64,000 nucleotides of DNA, taken from assembly GCA_016715425.1 (NCBI GenBank), contig JADKAC010000005.1:124001-188000 (forward strand), read 5' to 3'. Both the position numbers and the translations under genes were made by a program. The DNA is from Bacteroidota bacterium (lineage in GTDB: Bacteria; Bacteroidota; Bacteroidia; Chitinophagales; BACL12). Shown here in pieces: positions 32,144-40,944 of this stretch; within the stretch, counting starts at the first letter, position 1, and every line of letters begins with the position of its first letter. The notes under the pieces are model-generated. The model made no database searches. It was given only the letters and a program-made list of their open reading frames with translations, and was not told the DNA's origin.

Positions 32144-33204
32144 ATACCATTACTCCAATTCAATATCCTATTAAGATTTCTACTTTAATTGAAGGAGGAT
32201 TTTTAAATGAATTGATTTCAGTTGGAAATTATTCACAACTATTTGTGTTGGTAGATTCGATTACTGAAATTGAATGTTATCCAAAAATAAAAAACATAAT
32301 TCCTGCACATACACTCATCAGTATTGCCACCGGCGAGCAGCATAAACATATTGATACCTGCAAAGAAATTTGGGATGTATTAGCAATAAATAATGCAGAC
32401 AGAAATGCAGTATTAATTAATTTGGGTGGCGGTGTAATCGGTGATATGGGAGGCTTTGCTGCAAGCACTTTTAAAAGAGGAATTGCTTTTATTCAAATGC
32501 CTACAACATTGTTAAGTCAGGTGGATGCATCTGTCGGTGGAAAGTTGGGTGTGGATTATAATAGTGTGAAAAATATTATTGGGGTTTTTAATAATCCGGT
32601 TGCTGTTCTTATTGCAACAGATTTTTTAAATACACTTCCTGAACGACAATTAACAAATGGATTTGCAGAAGTAATTAAACACGGATTAATTGCGGATAAA
32701 GAGTATTGGGAAAAAATAAGTCAAGAAAATCCAACAGAAATTAAGGATTGGGTGGCGATTATTCAGACATCTGTAAATATTAAAAAGCATGTGGTGGAAA
32801 CGGATTATAAAGAAACCGGTTTGCGCAAAACACTCAACTTCGGTCACACCATTGGTCATGCAGTAGAAACATGGTCAATGCAACAGGATGCGGATCCATT
32901 ATTTCATGGTGAAGCAATTGCCATCGGTATGATTTGTGAAGCATTTCTTAGTCATCTATATCTGGAATTACAATCAAAAGAATTAGCTGCAATTACAAAT
33001 TCAATTTTGCAATATTTTCCTGGTTATAATGTAAAAGATTTAGATACTGCAACTTTAATTTCTTTTATGATGCAGGATAAAAAAAATTGCGGAGATAGTA
33101 TTCGTTTCAGTTTATTAAATCACATTGGCGATTGCAATTATGATATTGCAGTGAAGCAAAATGATATTTTAGAAGCATTACAATTTTATTCAAGTCAGTC
33201 ATGA
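32140..33204 (+). CDS. aroB: 3-dehydroquinate synthase
   Basis: AroB turns DAHP into 3-dehydroquinate, the second step of the shikimate pathway, using NAD and a metal. Visible are NLGGGVIGDMGGFAASTFKRG (NAD and active site), QMPTTLLSQVDASVGGKLGVD, NGFAEVIKHGLI and the metal-site NFGHTIGHAVE. The ATG at 32140 overlaps the upstream stop and is preferred over 32113. The length of 354 is normal. aroA follows with another ATGA overlap. Confidence 0.96.
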   Translation: MNTITPIQYPIKISTLIEGGFLNELISVGNYSQLFVLVDSITEIECYPKIKNIIPAHTLISIATGEQHKHIDTCKEIWDVLAINNADRNAVLINLGGGVIGDMGGFAASTFKRGIAFIQMPTTLLSQVDASVGGKLGVDYNSVKNIIGVFNNPVAVLIATDFLNTLPERQLTNGFAEVIKHGLIADKEYWEKISQENPTEIKDWVAIIQTSVNIKKHVVETDYKETGLRKTLNFGHTIGHAVETWSMQQDADPLFHGEAIAIGMICEAFLSHLYLELQSKELAAITNSILQYFPGYNVKDLDTATLISFMMQDKKNCGDSIRFSLLNHIGDCNYDIAVKQNDILEALQFYSSQS

Positions 33205-34421
33205 AAGTAGGATTAACATATACAGCAGATGCCTTAAATGCATCGGTGGAATTAGAAGGTTCGAAGAGTATCAGCAACAGACTATTAATTATGCGTGCGC
33301 TGAGTAAATCGGATTTTGAAATAAAACATCTTTCACCTTCAGATGATACACAAACATTATTAGCTCTGTTGAAATCTGATAATATCATTTGTGATGTAGG
33401 TGCAGCCGGAACAACTATGCGATTTCTCACAGCTTTTTTTGCATTGCAACCAGGTTTAAGAATTCTTACCGGATCGGAGAGGATGAAAAAAAGACCTATT
33501 CATATTTTGGTGGATGCGCTTCGTGAATTGGGTGCTGAAATTGAATATAAAGAGAAGGAAGGATTTCCTCCATTGAAAATTGAGGGCAAACATTTATCGG
33601 CAAATGAAGTGCATATTAAAGCTGATGTAAGTTCACAATATATTTCTGCTCTCATGATGATTGCTCCTGTTTTGGAAAATGGATTGACTTTGCATTTGGA
33701 AGGAAAACTTTCTTCTTTCCCTTATATCAGTATGACTTTAAGACTGATGCAATCCATGGGAATTGAATGTAGTATTTCGGAAAATATAATTAGTATAGCA
33801 CATGGAAATTACAATGCAAAAAATGTACATGTGGAAGGCGATTGGAGTGCGGCATCTTATTATTTTTCTATAGTGGCACTTTCTGAAAATTCCAGATTGC
33901 GTATATTGGGAATTGATGAAAATAGTTTGCAGGGTGATGCTGTGTTACCACAAATTTATAAGCAGTTAGGAGTTACCACAAATTTTAATTCAGGTGTTTG
34001 TGAGTTGCAGCAAACAGGAAATATAACTTCTTATTTCGATTATGATTTTTCCAATTGTCCTGACCTTGCACAAACGGTTGTTGTTACTTGTGCGGCATTG
34101 GGTATTCCTGGAAAATTTTCAGGATTGGAAAGTTTGAAAATAAAAGAAACAGATCGCACTAATGCACTTGCAACAGAATTAAAAAAGTTTGATGTAAATT
34201 TTTCTGCTGAAGGCAATAGCTGGATTTTAGATGGAAAAATTTCAATTAAAAAGAATGTAGAAATTGAAACTTATGAAGATCATCGGATGGCAATGTGTTT
34301 TGCGCCGCTTGCATTATTGCAACCAATAATTATTTGTGATAAAGATGTAGTAAAAAAATCTTATCCGTCTTTCTGGGATGATTTAGTTTCACTGGACTTC
34401 ACAGTTTCTTCTATTGGTTGA
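33201..34421 (+). CDS. aroA: 3-phosphoshikimate 1-carboxyvinyltransferase (EPSP synthase)
   Basis: AroA joins shikimate 3-phosphate and PEP to make EPSP. Motifs seen are GSKSISNRLLIMRAL, GAAGTTMRFLTAFFA (the phosphoenolpyruvate loop), KADVSSQYISALMM, LKIKETDR and YEDHRMAMCFAPLAL. The 406-residue length is slightly short, as in many Bacteroidota. Its 3' end overlaps the convergent OstA-like gene by 61 bases. Adjacent aroB makes this a partial shikimate operon. Confidence 0.96.
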   Translation: MKVGLTYTADALNASVELEGSKSISNRLLIMRALSKSDFEIKHLSPSDDTQTLLALLKSDNIICDVGAAGTTMRFLTAFFALQPGLRILTGSERMKKRPIHILVDALRELGAEIEYKEKEGFPPLKIEGKHLSANEVHIKADVSSQYISALMMIAPVLENGLTLHLEGKLSSFPYISMTLRLMQSMGIECSISENIISIAHGNYNAKNVHVEGDWSAASYYFSIVALSENSRLRILGIDENSLQGDAVLPQIYKQLGVTTNFNSGVCELQQTGNITSYFDYDFSNCPDLAQTVVVTCAALGIPGKFSGLESLKIKETDRTNALATELKKFDVNFSAEGNSWILDGKISIKKNVEIETYEDHRMAMCFAPLALLQPIIICDKDVVKKSYPSFWDDLVSLDFTVSSIG

Positions 34422-35917
34422 AATAAATCTGCTTTTGATGCAGGTCGTTTTTCCGGCGACCAATTAAAATTATCTAATCGCTGTTCATTCACGTTTACTT
34501 GTTGCATCGGTGTAAAATTAGATTCAGGTAAATTCTTAAATGTAATTCTTGTAAAAGCATTTTTTCGAATATATAAATCTATATCACTGCACACTGCTTT
34601 GTTTACACCAATAAATCTTTTCTCTTCATCCTGACCATAATAAATACTTTCACCATTGCCACGTACTTCTACTTTACGCAATTCCTGTTCAGTAAATAAT
34701 CCATAAATATCTCTGCCCGCTACTTGATTATAAATTAAACTGTCCACTTCATTTACGATTATTGCATTGGTATGCATTGCAATTTCTGATAGAGAAGAGT
34801 TCTTGATATATAACATTAAAGTATCTGCGCTAAACTGTGTGCTGTCGCTCCATAATAGTGGCTCGCCAAACATGCGAATTATAGAATCCACATCTGCGTA
34901 ATTTAAAGAATCACATACACCCTGCAAATCACTTTTAAAAATGCGCACATTATAATATACCAACAAAGTTTTTAATCCTGCGCTATCTTCTACAATACGA
35001 ATTGTATCACCCGCAATAAATAATGTATCGCCCTGAAATGCATATGCAGCTACTGAGCCTTTTGTAGAAATTAGAGTTTGAGTTATTTCATTGTATTTAC
35101 CAAACTGACTGTATTGCAAAATATTTTCTGCGGTGTCTTTAAAAATAATATTGCCATAAGCTTCACCAATTCCGGTTTCACGATTATAAAAAATACTATC
35201 TGCTTTTAATTCCTGTGGTGGATTTGTAAGAACTACATTTTTATTAAAAACTGCAATGCCCGGTTTGGAATCGTAATATCCTTCTTCACAATACACAGTG
35301 CTGTTTTTATTGTAAATATTTGTAGGGCCGTGAAAATAAGCTCTGTCAAGTGCGGTATTATATTGTAGAGTATCTGCTTCCAAACTATATTCAGGATGTG
35401 TGAGAATTACATTTTTCCGAAAGAATGCATCACTTGAATTGGAATAATAGTATCCTGTTTCACTCGCCAATTTTGTTTCACCATTATCCAATTGACCACC
35501 ATTTGTATATACGCCTGTTTTCGTTTCTAAATTATAAGTAAGTTGATTCGTTGTGAGAATCATATTCCGATCAGTAAGCTTTACATTATTATAAAGCACA
35601 GCGATTTTTGTATCACCATTGTAGGTTACAGAATCACCATAAGCATGTACTGAATCTGCTTGATTAATATGCACATTACCTATTGCAAGTGCAGAGTTTT
35701 GAGAAGAATATAAATATGCAGTATCACAAAACAATGTAATTTCATTTTGTTGCAATTCTACATTGTTTATCAAATAATAAGTGCGTTGTCCATTCTTATC
35801 ACTGAATTCTAAAACATCGGCATTTTTTATTGTTATCTCCCGTTGTGCATGCGCTATATCAGCATGAAATACTATAACAATGAAAAGAAAAAGAAGTGGA
35901 TGAAATTTATTTTTCAT
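34361..35917 (-). CDS. OstA-like LPS-transport protein
   Basis: Start chosen at ATG 35917, which gives a signal peptide (FLFIVIVFHADIAHAQ) and overlaps the MlaD stop by 11 bases. The protein is a long beta-jellyroll of OstA/LptA type, with repeated units such as VLEFSDKNGQRTYYLINNVEL, LFCDTAYLYSSQNSALAIGNVHINQAD and YFHGPTNIYNKNSTVYCEEG; a disordered tail with KSSETKSS ends it. It is probably the periplasmic bridge that carries lipopolysaccharide or a related lipid toward LptD, whose gene is divergent nearby. Role inferred from fold and context. Confidence 0.88.
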   Translation of the reverse strand: MKNKFHPLLFLFIVIVFHADIAHAQREITIKNADVLEFSDKNGQRTYYLINNVELQQNEITLFCDTAYLYSSQNSALAIGNVHINQADSVHAYGDSVTYNGDTKIAVLYNNVKLTDRNMILTTNQLTYNLETKTGVYTNGGQLDNGETKLASETGYYYSNSSDAFFRKNVILTHPEYSLEADTLQYNTALDRAYFHGPTNIYNKNSTVYCEEGYYDSKPGIAVFNKNVVLTNPPQELKADSIFYNRETGIGEAYGNIIFKDTAENILQYSQFGKYNEITQTLISTKGSVAAYAFQGDTLFIAGDTIRIVEDSAGLKTLLVYYNVRIFKSDLQGVCDSLNYADVDSIIRMFGEPLLWSDSTQFSADTLMLYIKNSSLSEIAMHTNAIIVNEVDSLIYNQVAGRDIYGLFTEQELRKVEVRGNGESIYYGQDEEKRFIGVNKAVCSDIDLYIRKNAFTRITFKNLPESNFTPMQQVNVNEQRLDNFNWSPEKRPASKADLFQPIEETVKSSETKSSQKDG

Positions 35918-36875
35918 CACTTTTACTTTGACCACCAATTTGAATAAGTGGCGGCAGATATTTCTTTGGATTAGATTCTATTTCCTGAGTAATGCGATCT
36001 AAATTTTCAGAAATCTTAACGAGGTTTTCATAGAGTTCTTCATCATTCACCATCTTACCGAGTGTACCTTCTGAAGAATCTATTTTTTGAAGTATGCTGT
36101 TCAATGAAGTAATTGTGCTATCTAGGCTGGAACCAAATGCGCCCCAATTTATTGTAGCAAGGCTATCTGTAATAGTATTTAAATTAGTAATGATTCTATG
36201 TAATTCTGTTTCATTATCTGCTATGTTAACTGAAATGCCTGTGATAATACTTTCAATTTGTGGCTCTTGTCTTTTCAATAATGCATCCATGCGTTTTGCT
36301 GCATCATTAAAGGTTTCTAATGTCTGTTTAATATTACTGATACTGGTTCCGAAATCATCTTTAAACGCAGGTGTAAAAATGCTGCTCATCACAGTGATGG
36401 CAGTATCTACAGAAACAATCATGCTTTGTACTTTTTCAGTAAGTGGTCGCAACTCTTCACGAATCTGATTTGTAATATCCGATTCTATATCACCAGCAAT
36501 TGTATCACCCGGTTTAAGATAAACTTCACTCGCTCCTAATTGTAATGCAATAAATTTTTCACCTAATAGATCTGCGCTTCGGATTGTAGCTTTTGAATCT
36601 GATGGAACTTGTATTGGTTCAGTAATATTCAACACAACGAATATTATCCCGGAATGTACATTGGCAATACCAATGTCTTTTACTCTGCCTATCGGATATC
36701 CGTTAATTTGAATTGCATCTCCTTTCATTAATCCGGGTATATGGCTGTATTCTACATAATAATCAGCACCTTTATTAAACAGATTAATTCCCTTTAGATA
36801 ATTCACACCTAACAATAAAATCAACACCGCTCCAAGTGCAAGTGCACCTACTTTAATTTCTTTGCTATACTTCAA
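35907..36875 (-). CDS. MlaD/MCE-domain lipid transport protein
   Basis: One N-terminal membrane helix (VGALALGAVLILLLGVNYL) precedes a single MCE domain (DYYVEYSHIPGLMKGDAIQINGYPIGRVKDI ... VPSDSKATIRSADLLGEKFIAL). A long helical and polar C-terminal part follows, suited to oligomerise. MCE proteins shuttle phospholipids across the periplasm, usually with an MlaE permease and MlaF ATPase; neither is present in this window. It lies between the amidase (51-base gap) and the OstA-like gene. Confidence 0.92.
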   Translation of the reverse strand: MKYSKEIKVGALALGAVLILLLGVNYLKGINLFNKGADYYVEYSHIPGLMKGDAIQINGYPIGRVKDIGIANVHSGIIFVVLNITEPIQVPSDSKATIRSADLLGEKFIALQLGASEVYLKPGDTIAGDIESDITNQIREELRPLTEKVQSMIVSVDTAITVMSSIFTPAFKDDFGTSISNIKQTLETFNDAAKRMDALLKRQEPQIESIITGISVNIADNETELHRIITNLNTITDSLATINWGAFGSSLDSTITSLNSILQKIDSSEGTLGKMVNDEELYENLVKISENLDRITQEIESNPKKYLPPLIQIGGQSKSDEK

Positions 36876-36926
36876 GATTAAGAATGTTTTATGGTGCTAA
36901 ATTACCAATTAATGACTTAGCCAATT

Positions 36927-38069
36927 TTATTTTGGTTGTATTGCCTTAGCTTCTTCAACGGAAATGCGGATATTATCTTTCAGTGCAATTACAAAGGCAT
37001 CAGAAAAGCCGAGAGTGCGCATTTCAGTTTGTTTTTTCACTGCCTCTTCCAGAGAATTAAAGGGCCCTAAGCGATATTTATATATACCGGATTCTTCTAC
37101 AAAACTGATAGGTTCACCAGTTAATTTTTGCAATTTAGAATCCGTGGTGGTTAATTGGTTTCCCGATGTTAAAAATTGTATTCTGTATTCTACTTCTCCA
37201 CTTGATAACGTTTCTTTTGTAATTGTTGATTGTGTATTCGTATTATCGGCGTAAGTGTTTTCCGTTAATCCATTTGTATTTTCCATTTTGGTTTTATAGG
37301 ATGTAAATGCTTTGAAAATACAGTCTGCAATTTTTTGTTGACCATCCTCTTTTCCTAAAAATTTCTCCTCAGTAATGTTGGTTAAAAAACCTGTTTCAAT
37401 TAATACTGCAGGCATACTTGTTTTCCATAACACTAAAAATCCCGCTTGTTTTACACCTCTGCTTTTTCGCTGTCCGGTTGTGGTAAATTGCTCTTCCACT
37501 TTGGATGCAAATAAAATACTCTGCTCCATGAATGCATGTTGAAACAACGAAAAAATAATATTTGCAGTCGGATCATTTGGATTAAATCCCTCATAATGTT
37601 TTGAATAATTAGTTTCCATGAGCACAACATCATTTTCACGTTTTGCAACAGATAAGTTTGCTTCTGTTTTATGTAAACCCATTACATAAGTTTCTGTCCC
37701 ATAAGGTGAAGTGGACTGATTTGCATTGCAATGAATACTAATAAATAAATCTGCATCATTGCGGTTGGCTATTGATGCTCGCTCATACAATTCTATAAAT
37801 ACATCAGTCTTGCGGGTATAAATCACTTTAACATCCGGAAAATTTTCTTCAATCATTTTACCCAATTTCAATGCAATGGAAAGTGTTACAATTTTCTCTT
37901 TTGAAAAACTGCCACTGCATCCTCCATCATGTCCACCATGCCCTGCATCAATAACTACTGTCTTTAATTTATATAAAGATGCAGGTGGAAGTTCTGCATT
38001 GCTATTGCTAAATGCAGAGCACATAAAAACGAGTATAATTACAGGTAGTATCTTTACGTTGCTATTCAT
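36927..38069 (-). CDS. N-acetylmuramoyl-L-alanine amidase with C-terminal SPOR-like domain
   Basis: This is a zinc amidase that cleaves peptide stems from the cell wall. Signal peptide residues 1-25 are followed by the Amidase_3 core: VVIDAGHGGHDGGCSG, ERASIANRNDADLFISIHCNA (second His) and VLIETGFLTN (catalytic Glu). The last about 90 residues (EYRIQFLTSGNQ, YKYRLGPFNSLEEAVKKQ) look like a SPOR peptidoglycan-binding domain. It heads a minus-strand run with the MlaD and OstA-like genes and faces lptD. Confidence 0.93.
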   Translation of the reverse strand: MNSNVKILPVIILVFMCSAFSNSNAELPPASLYKLKTVVIDAGHGGHDGGCSGSFSKEKIVTLSIALKLGKMIEENFPDVKVIYTRKTDVFIELYERASIANRNDADLFISIHCNANQSTSPYGTETYVMGLHKTEANLSVAKRENDVVLMETNYSKHYEGFNPNDPTANIIFSLFQHAFMEQSILFASKVEEQFTTTGQRKSRGVKQAGFLVLWKTSMPAVLIETGFLTNITEEKFLGKEDGQQKIADCIFKAFTSYKTKMENTNGLTENTYADNTNTQSTITKETLSSGEVEYRIQFLTSGNQLTTTDSKLQKLTGEPISFVEESGIYKYRLGPFNSLEEAVKKQTEMRTLGFSDAFVIALKDNIRISVEEAKAIQPK

Positions 38070-38084
38070 TCCAGGAACAATAAT

Positions 38085-40799
38085 TTGCGGTTAAATTTTA
38101 TTTACATATTAAAATTATCTGAAATTCGATTGCCGGCAATTATATTATTACTGGGGTTAGTTCAATTTATACCATACAAGCGTATTTCGGCTCATAATAA
38201 CGCATTATTTGTACAATTTATTGAGCAAGAAACAAATGCTTTTGTGGATACGTCCATAAATTTTTTAGCTGATAGCACCACTACGGATTCACTATTAGCA
38301 GATTCATCCGCAATTATTAAAGACACTCTTTGGTATACACTTGCACCTGCAGCATTGGATGCACCTATACTTTATAAAGCAACAGACAGTATTGTTTATG
38401 ATTTGGATTCCGGCAAAACATATTTATATAATTCCGGTGAAATAACCTACACCACATTTTTTCTTAAATCGGATTATGTTGTATTTGATTGGAGTAAAAA
38501 AACTTTACATGCCATGCGGCTAATGGATAGTGCCGGTAATTTTTCCGGACCTACTTATTTTAAAGAAGGGGAGGATGAATTTACTGCCGAAAGTATGAGT
38601 TATAATTTCGATACCAAGAAAGGAAAGATTTATAATTTTAGAAGAAAAGAAGGCGAAGGATTTATAGTATTATCCGAAGGAAAGAAAAATGAGAACAATG
38701 AATATTATGGTGATCGTGTGTATTATACTACTTGCGAATTAGATCATCCGCATTATTATATTATTGCCGATAAAGCGAAGATAGTTCCGAAAAAAATTGC
38801 AGTAACTGGTCCTGCAAATCTTGTAATTGCAGACGTGCCCACGCCATTATTTTTACCCTTTGGTTTGTTTCCGATACAAACAGGAAGATCATCAGGATTA
38901 ATTATTCCATCCTATGGTTACAGTTTTACTCAAGGATATTTTTTAAGAGATGGCGGATATTATTTTGCCATAAATGATTATATGGATCTCGCATTAACCG
39001 GCGATATTTATTCTCAGGGATCCTGGCGATTAGATGCTTCTTCTTCTTATGCCAAACGCTATAAATTTCGTGGCAATATGAATGTGGAATATGCACTCAA
39101 TAAATACGGGTTGGATTTTGCTCCGGATTATTCTGAAAACACCGGATTCTTTATTCGATGGAATCATTCACAAGATCCAAAAGCAAGACCGAATAGTGTG
39201 TTTGGTGCGAACGTAAGTTTTGGTTCTACTAATTATTTGCAGAATAATTCTTACAATGAAAATTATTTAACTAACTCTTATAATTCGAGTGTTTCTTATA
39301 CACAAACATTTGGTAATTCTCCTTTTTCATTAAATGCAGCATTGCGCCAAAGTCAAAATACTGCTACTGGATTAATGAATTTAACATTGCCGGATGTAAC
39401 AGTGAATATGACTCGTATTTATCCATTTAAAAATCTTGCGAAGAGTCCAAAAAGTGCATTGAATCAATTTGGTATTTCGTACAGTATGGCAGCTAAAAAT
39501 TATTTAAGTGTGCAGGATTCTTTATTATTTGAACCAGAGACTTTAGATAAATTTCAAAATGGATTTTCTCATCAGTTTAGTTTTTCTGCACCATTTAAAT
39601 TGTTGAAATATTTTACATTAACTCCGGCACTGAATTATACGGATAACATGTATTTCCAATCCATTAGAAAAACTTATGATCCCGATACTGTTATTACAGA
39701 AATTGTAGATCCTGTTACTGGTGAAATTATTACTGATACTTTAATTAACTATGTGCGTACAGATACTATCAGAGGTTTTGAGAATGCGAGTTATTTTAAT
39801 TTGAGTGCATCCCTCAGCACAAAACTTTATGGCTATTTATATTTTAAAGGAAAATTAAAAGGATTCAGGCATACACTTACTCCTTCACTTTCTTTTAATT
39901 ATAAACCCGATTATGCGGACCCTTCTTATGGGTATTATGGCACTTATCAATCTGCTCCGGGAGGTGAAGTGTTGCAATATTCAATTTTTGAAGGAGGAAT
40001 TTTTAGTGGCCCTTCTGCTGGAAAAAGTGGAACGCTTAATTTAAATCTTGGCAATAATTTAGAAATGAAAGTATATTCTAAAAAAGATACAGTAACACAT
40101 GAAAAGCGATTGAAATTGATTGAAAGCTTTTCAGTAAATAGCGGCTATAATTATGCAGTGGATTCATTAAATTTTTCTTATATCGGTTTATCGGGTTATA
40201 CCACCTTATTTAATAAATTTAGATTAAATGTTTCTTCTTCTTATGATCCTTATGTGCTGGACACTGCAGGTCGCAGAATAAATAAATTTGAATGGGATGT
40301 GAATAATAGATTAGGAAGATTAACGGGTGGTAATTTTTCTGTAGGTACTTCATTTCGATCTGCAAGAAAAGAAAATCCATCATTGGAAACAGAAAGTGGA
40401 ACTGAGGGAGAACGCAATATGGTTTGGGATAATCCGCAATATTATATTGACTTTGAAGTGCCATGGCAATTTAATATTAGTTATAATTTGAACTTCACCA
40501 ATTTGCCGGTGAATGGAAGAGATTCATTAACAACAACGCAGACATTAAATTTAGGCGGTGATATAAATTTTACTCCTAACTGGAAGCTTGGTGTTTCCAC
40601 CGGTTATGATTTTGAATTATTACAATTTACATATACTGCTATTGATATTTATCGCAATCTCCATTGTTGGGAAATGAGTTTCCATTGGATTCCATTTGGA
40701 GCAAGACGCAGTTATTTTTTCACTATCAATGTGAAAGCTTCTGTGCTTCAGGATTTAAAATTAAACCGCAAGCGTGACTGGAATGAATATAATTTCTAA
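38085..40799 (+). CDS. lptD: LptD-like LPS-assembly outer-membrane protein
   Basis: LptD inserts lipopolysaccharide into the outer leaflet. After a hydrophobic N-terminus, residues about 90-250 are an OstA-like domain (DSIVYDLDSGKTYLYNSGEI, YNFDTKKGKIYNFRRKEGEG). Then comes IPSYGYSFTQGYFLRDGGYYFAIND, typical of Bacteroidota LptD, and a beta barrel to the end, including RLDASSSYAKRYKFRGN and NIGL-type strands. The start is doubtful: no ATG is near, so TTG at 38085 or TTG at 38130 is used. It ends in a loop-rich ..FFTINVKAS. It is divergent from the amidase operon, in line with an envelope cluster. Confidence 0.9.
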   Translation: MRLNFIYILKLSEIRLPAIILLLGLVQFIPYKRISAHNNALFVQFIEQETNAFVDTSINFLADSTTTDSLLADSSAIIKDTLWYTLAPAALDAPILYKATDSIVYDLDSGKTYLYNSGEITYTTFFLKSDYVVFDWSKKTLHAMRLMDSAGNFSGPTYFKEGEDEFTAESMSYNFDTKKGKIYNFRRKEGEGFIVLSEGKKNENNEYYGDRVYYTTCELDHPHYYIIADKAKIVPKKIAVTGPANLVIADVPTPLFLPFGLFPIQTGRSSGLIIPSYGYSFTQGYFLRDGGYYFAINDYMDLALTGDIYSQGSWRLDASSSYAKRYKFRGNMNVEYALNKYGLDFAPDYSENTGFFIRWNHSQDPKARPNSVFGANVSFGSTNYLQNNSYNENYLTNSYNSSVSYTQTFGNSPFSLNAALRQSQNTATGLMNLTLPDVTVNMTRIYPFKNLAKSPKSALNQFGISYSMAAKNYLSVQDSLLFEPETLDKFQNGFSHQFSFSAPFKLLKYFTLTPALNYTDNMYFQSIRKTYDPDTVITEIVDPVTGEIITDTLINYVRTDTIRGFENASYFNLSASLSTKLYGYLYFKGKLKGFRHTLTPSLSFNYKPDYADPSYGYYGTYQSAPGGEVLQYSIFEGGIFSGPSAGKSGTLNLNLGNNLEMKVYSKKDTVTHEKRLKLIESFSVNSGYNYAVDSLNFSYIGLSGYTTLFNKFRLNVSSSYDPYVLDTAGRRINKFEWDVNNRLGRLTGGNFSVGTSFRSARKENPSLETESGTEGERNMVWDNPQYYIDFEVPWQFNISYNLNFTNLPVNGRDSLTTTQTLNLGGDINFTPNWKLGVSTGYDFELLQFTYTAIDIYRNLHCWEMSFHWIPFGARRSYFFTINVKASVLQDLKLNRKRDWNEYNF

Positions 40800-40944
40800 T
40801 CGACTGTTTTTTCCGAATTCATTTCAAATTAAATATTTGTAATCTTATTGCCAATAGAAATAATTCTACTTTTTAAAAATAAATATCGCAATCAGTTTCA
40901 AGTATCATCTATTTAATAGTAAGGGATAATTAATTTTAACCCAA

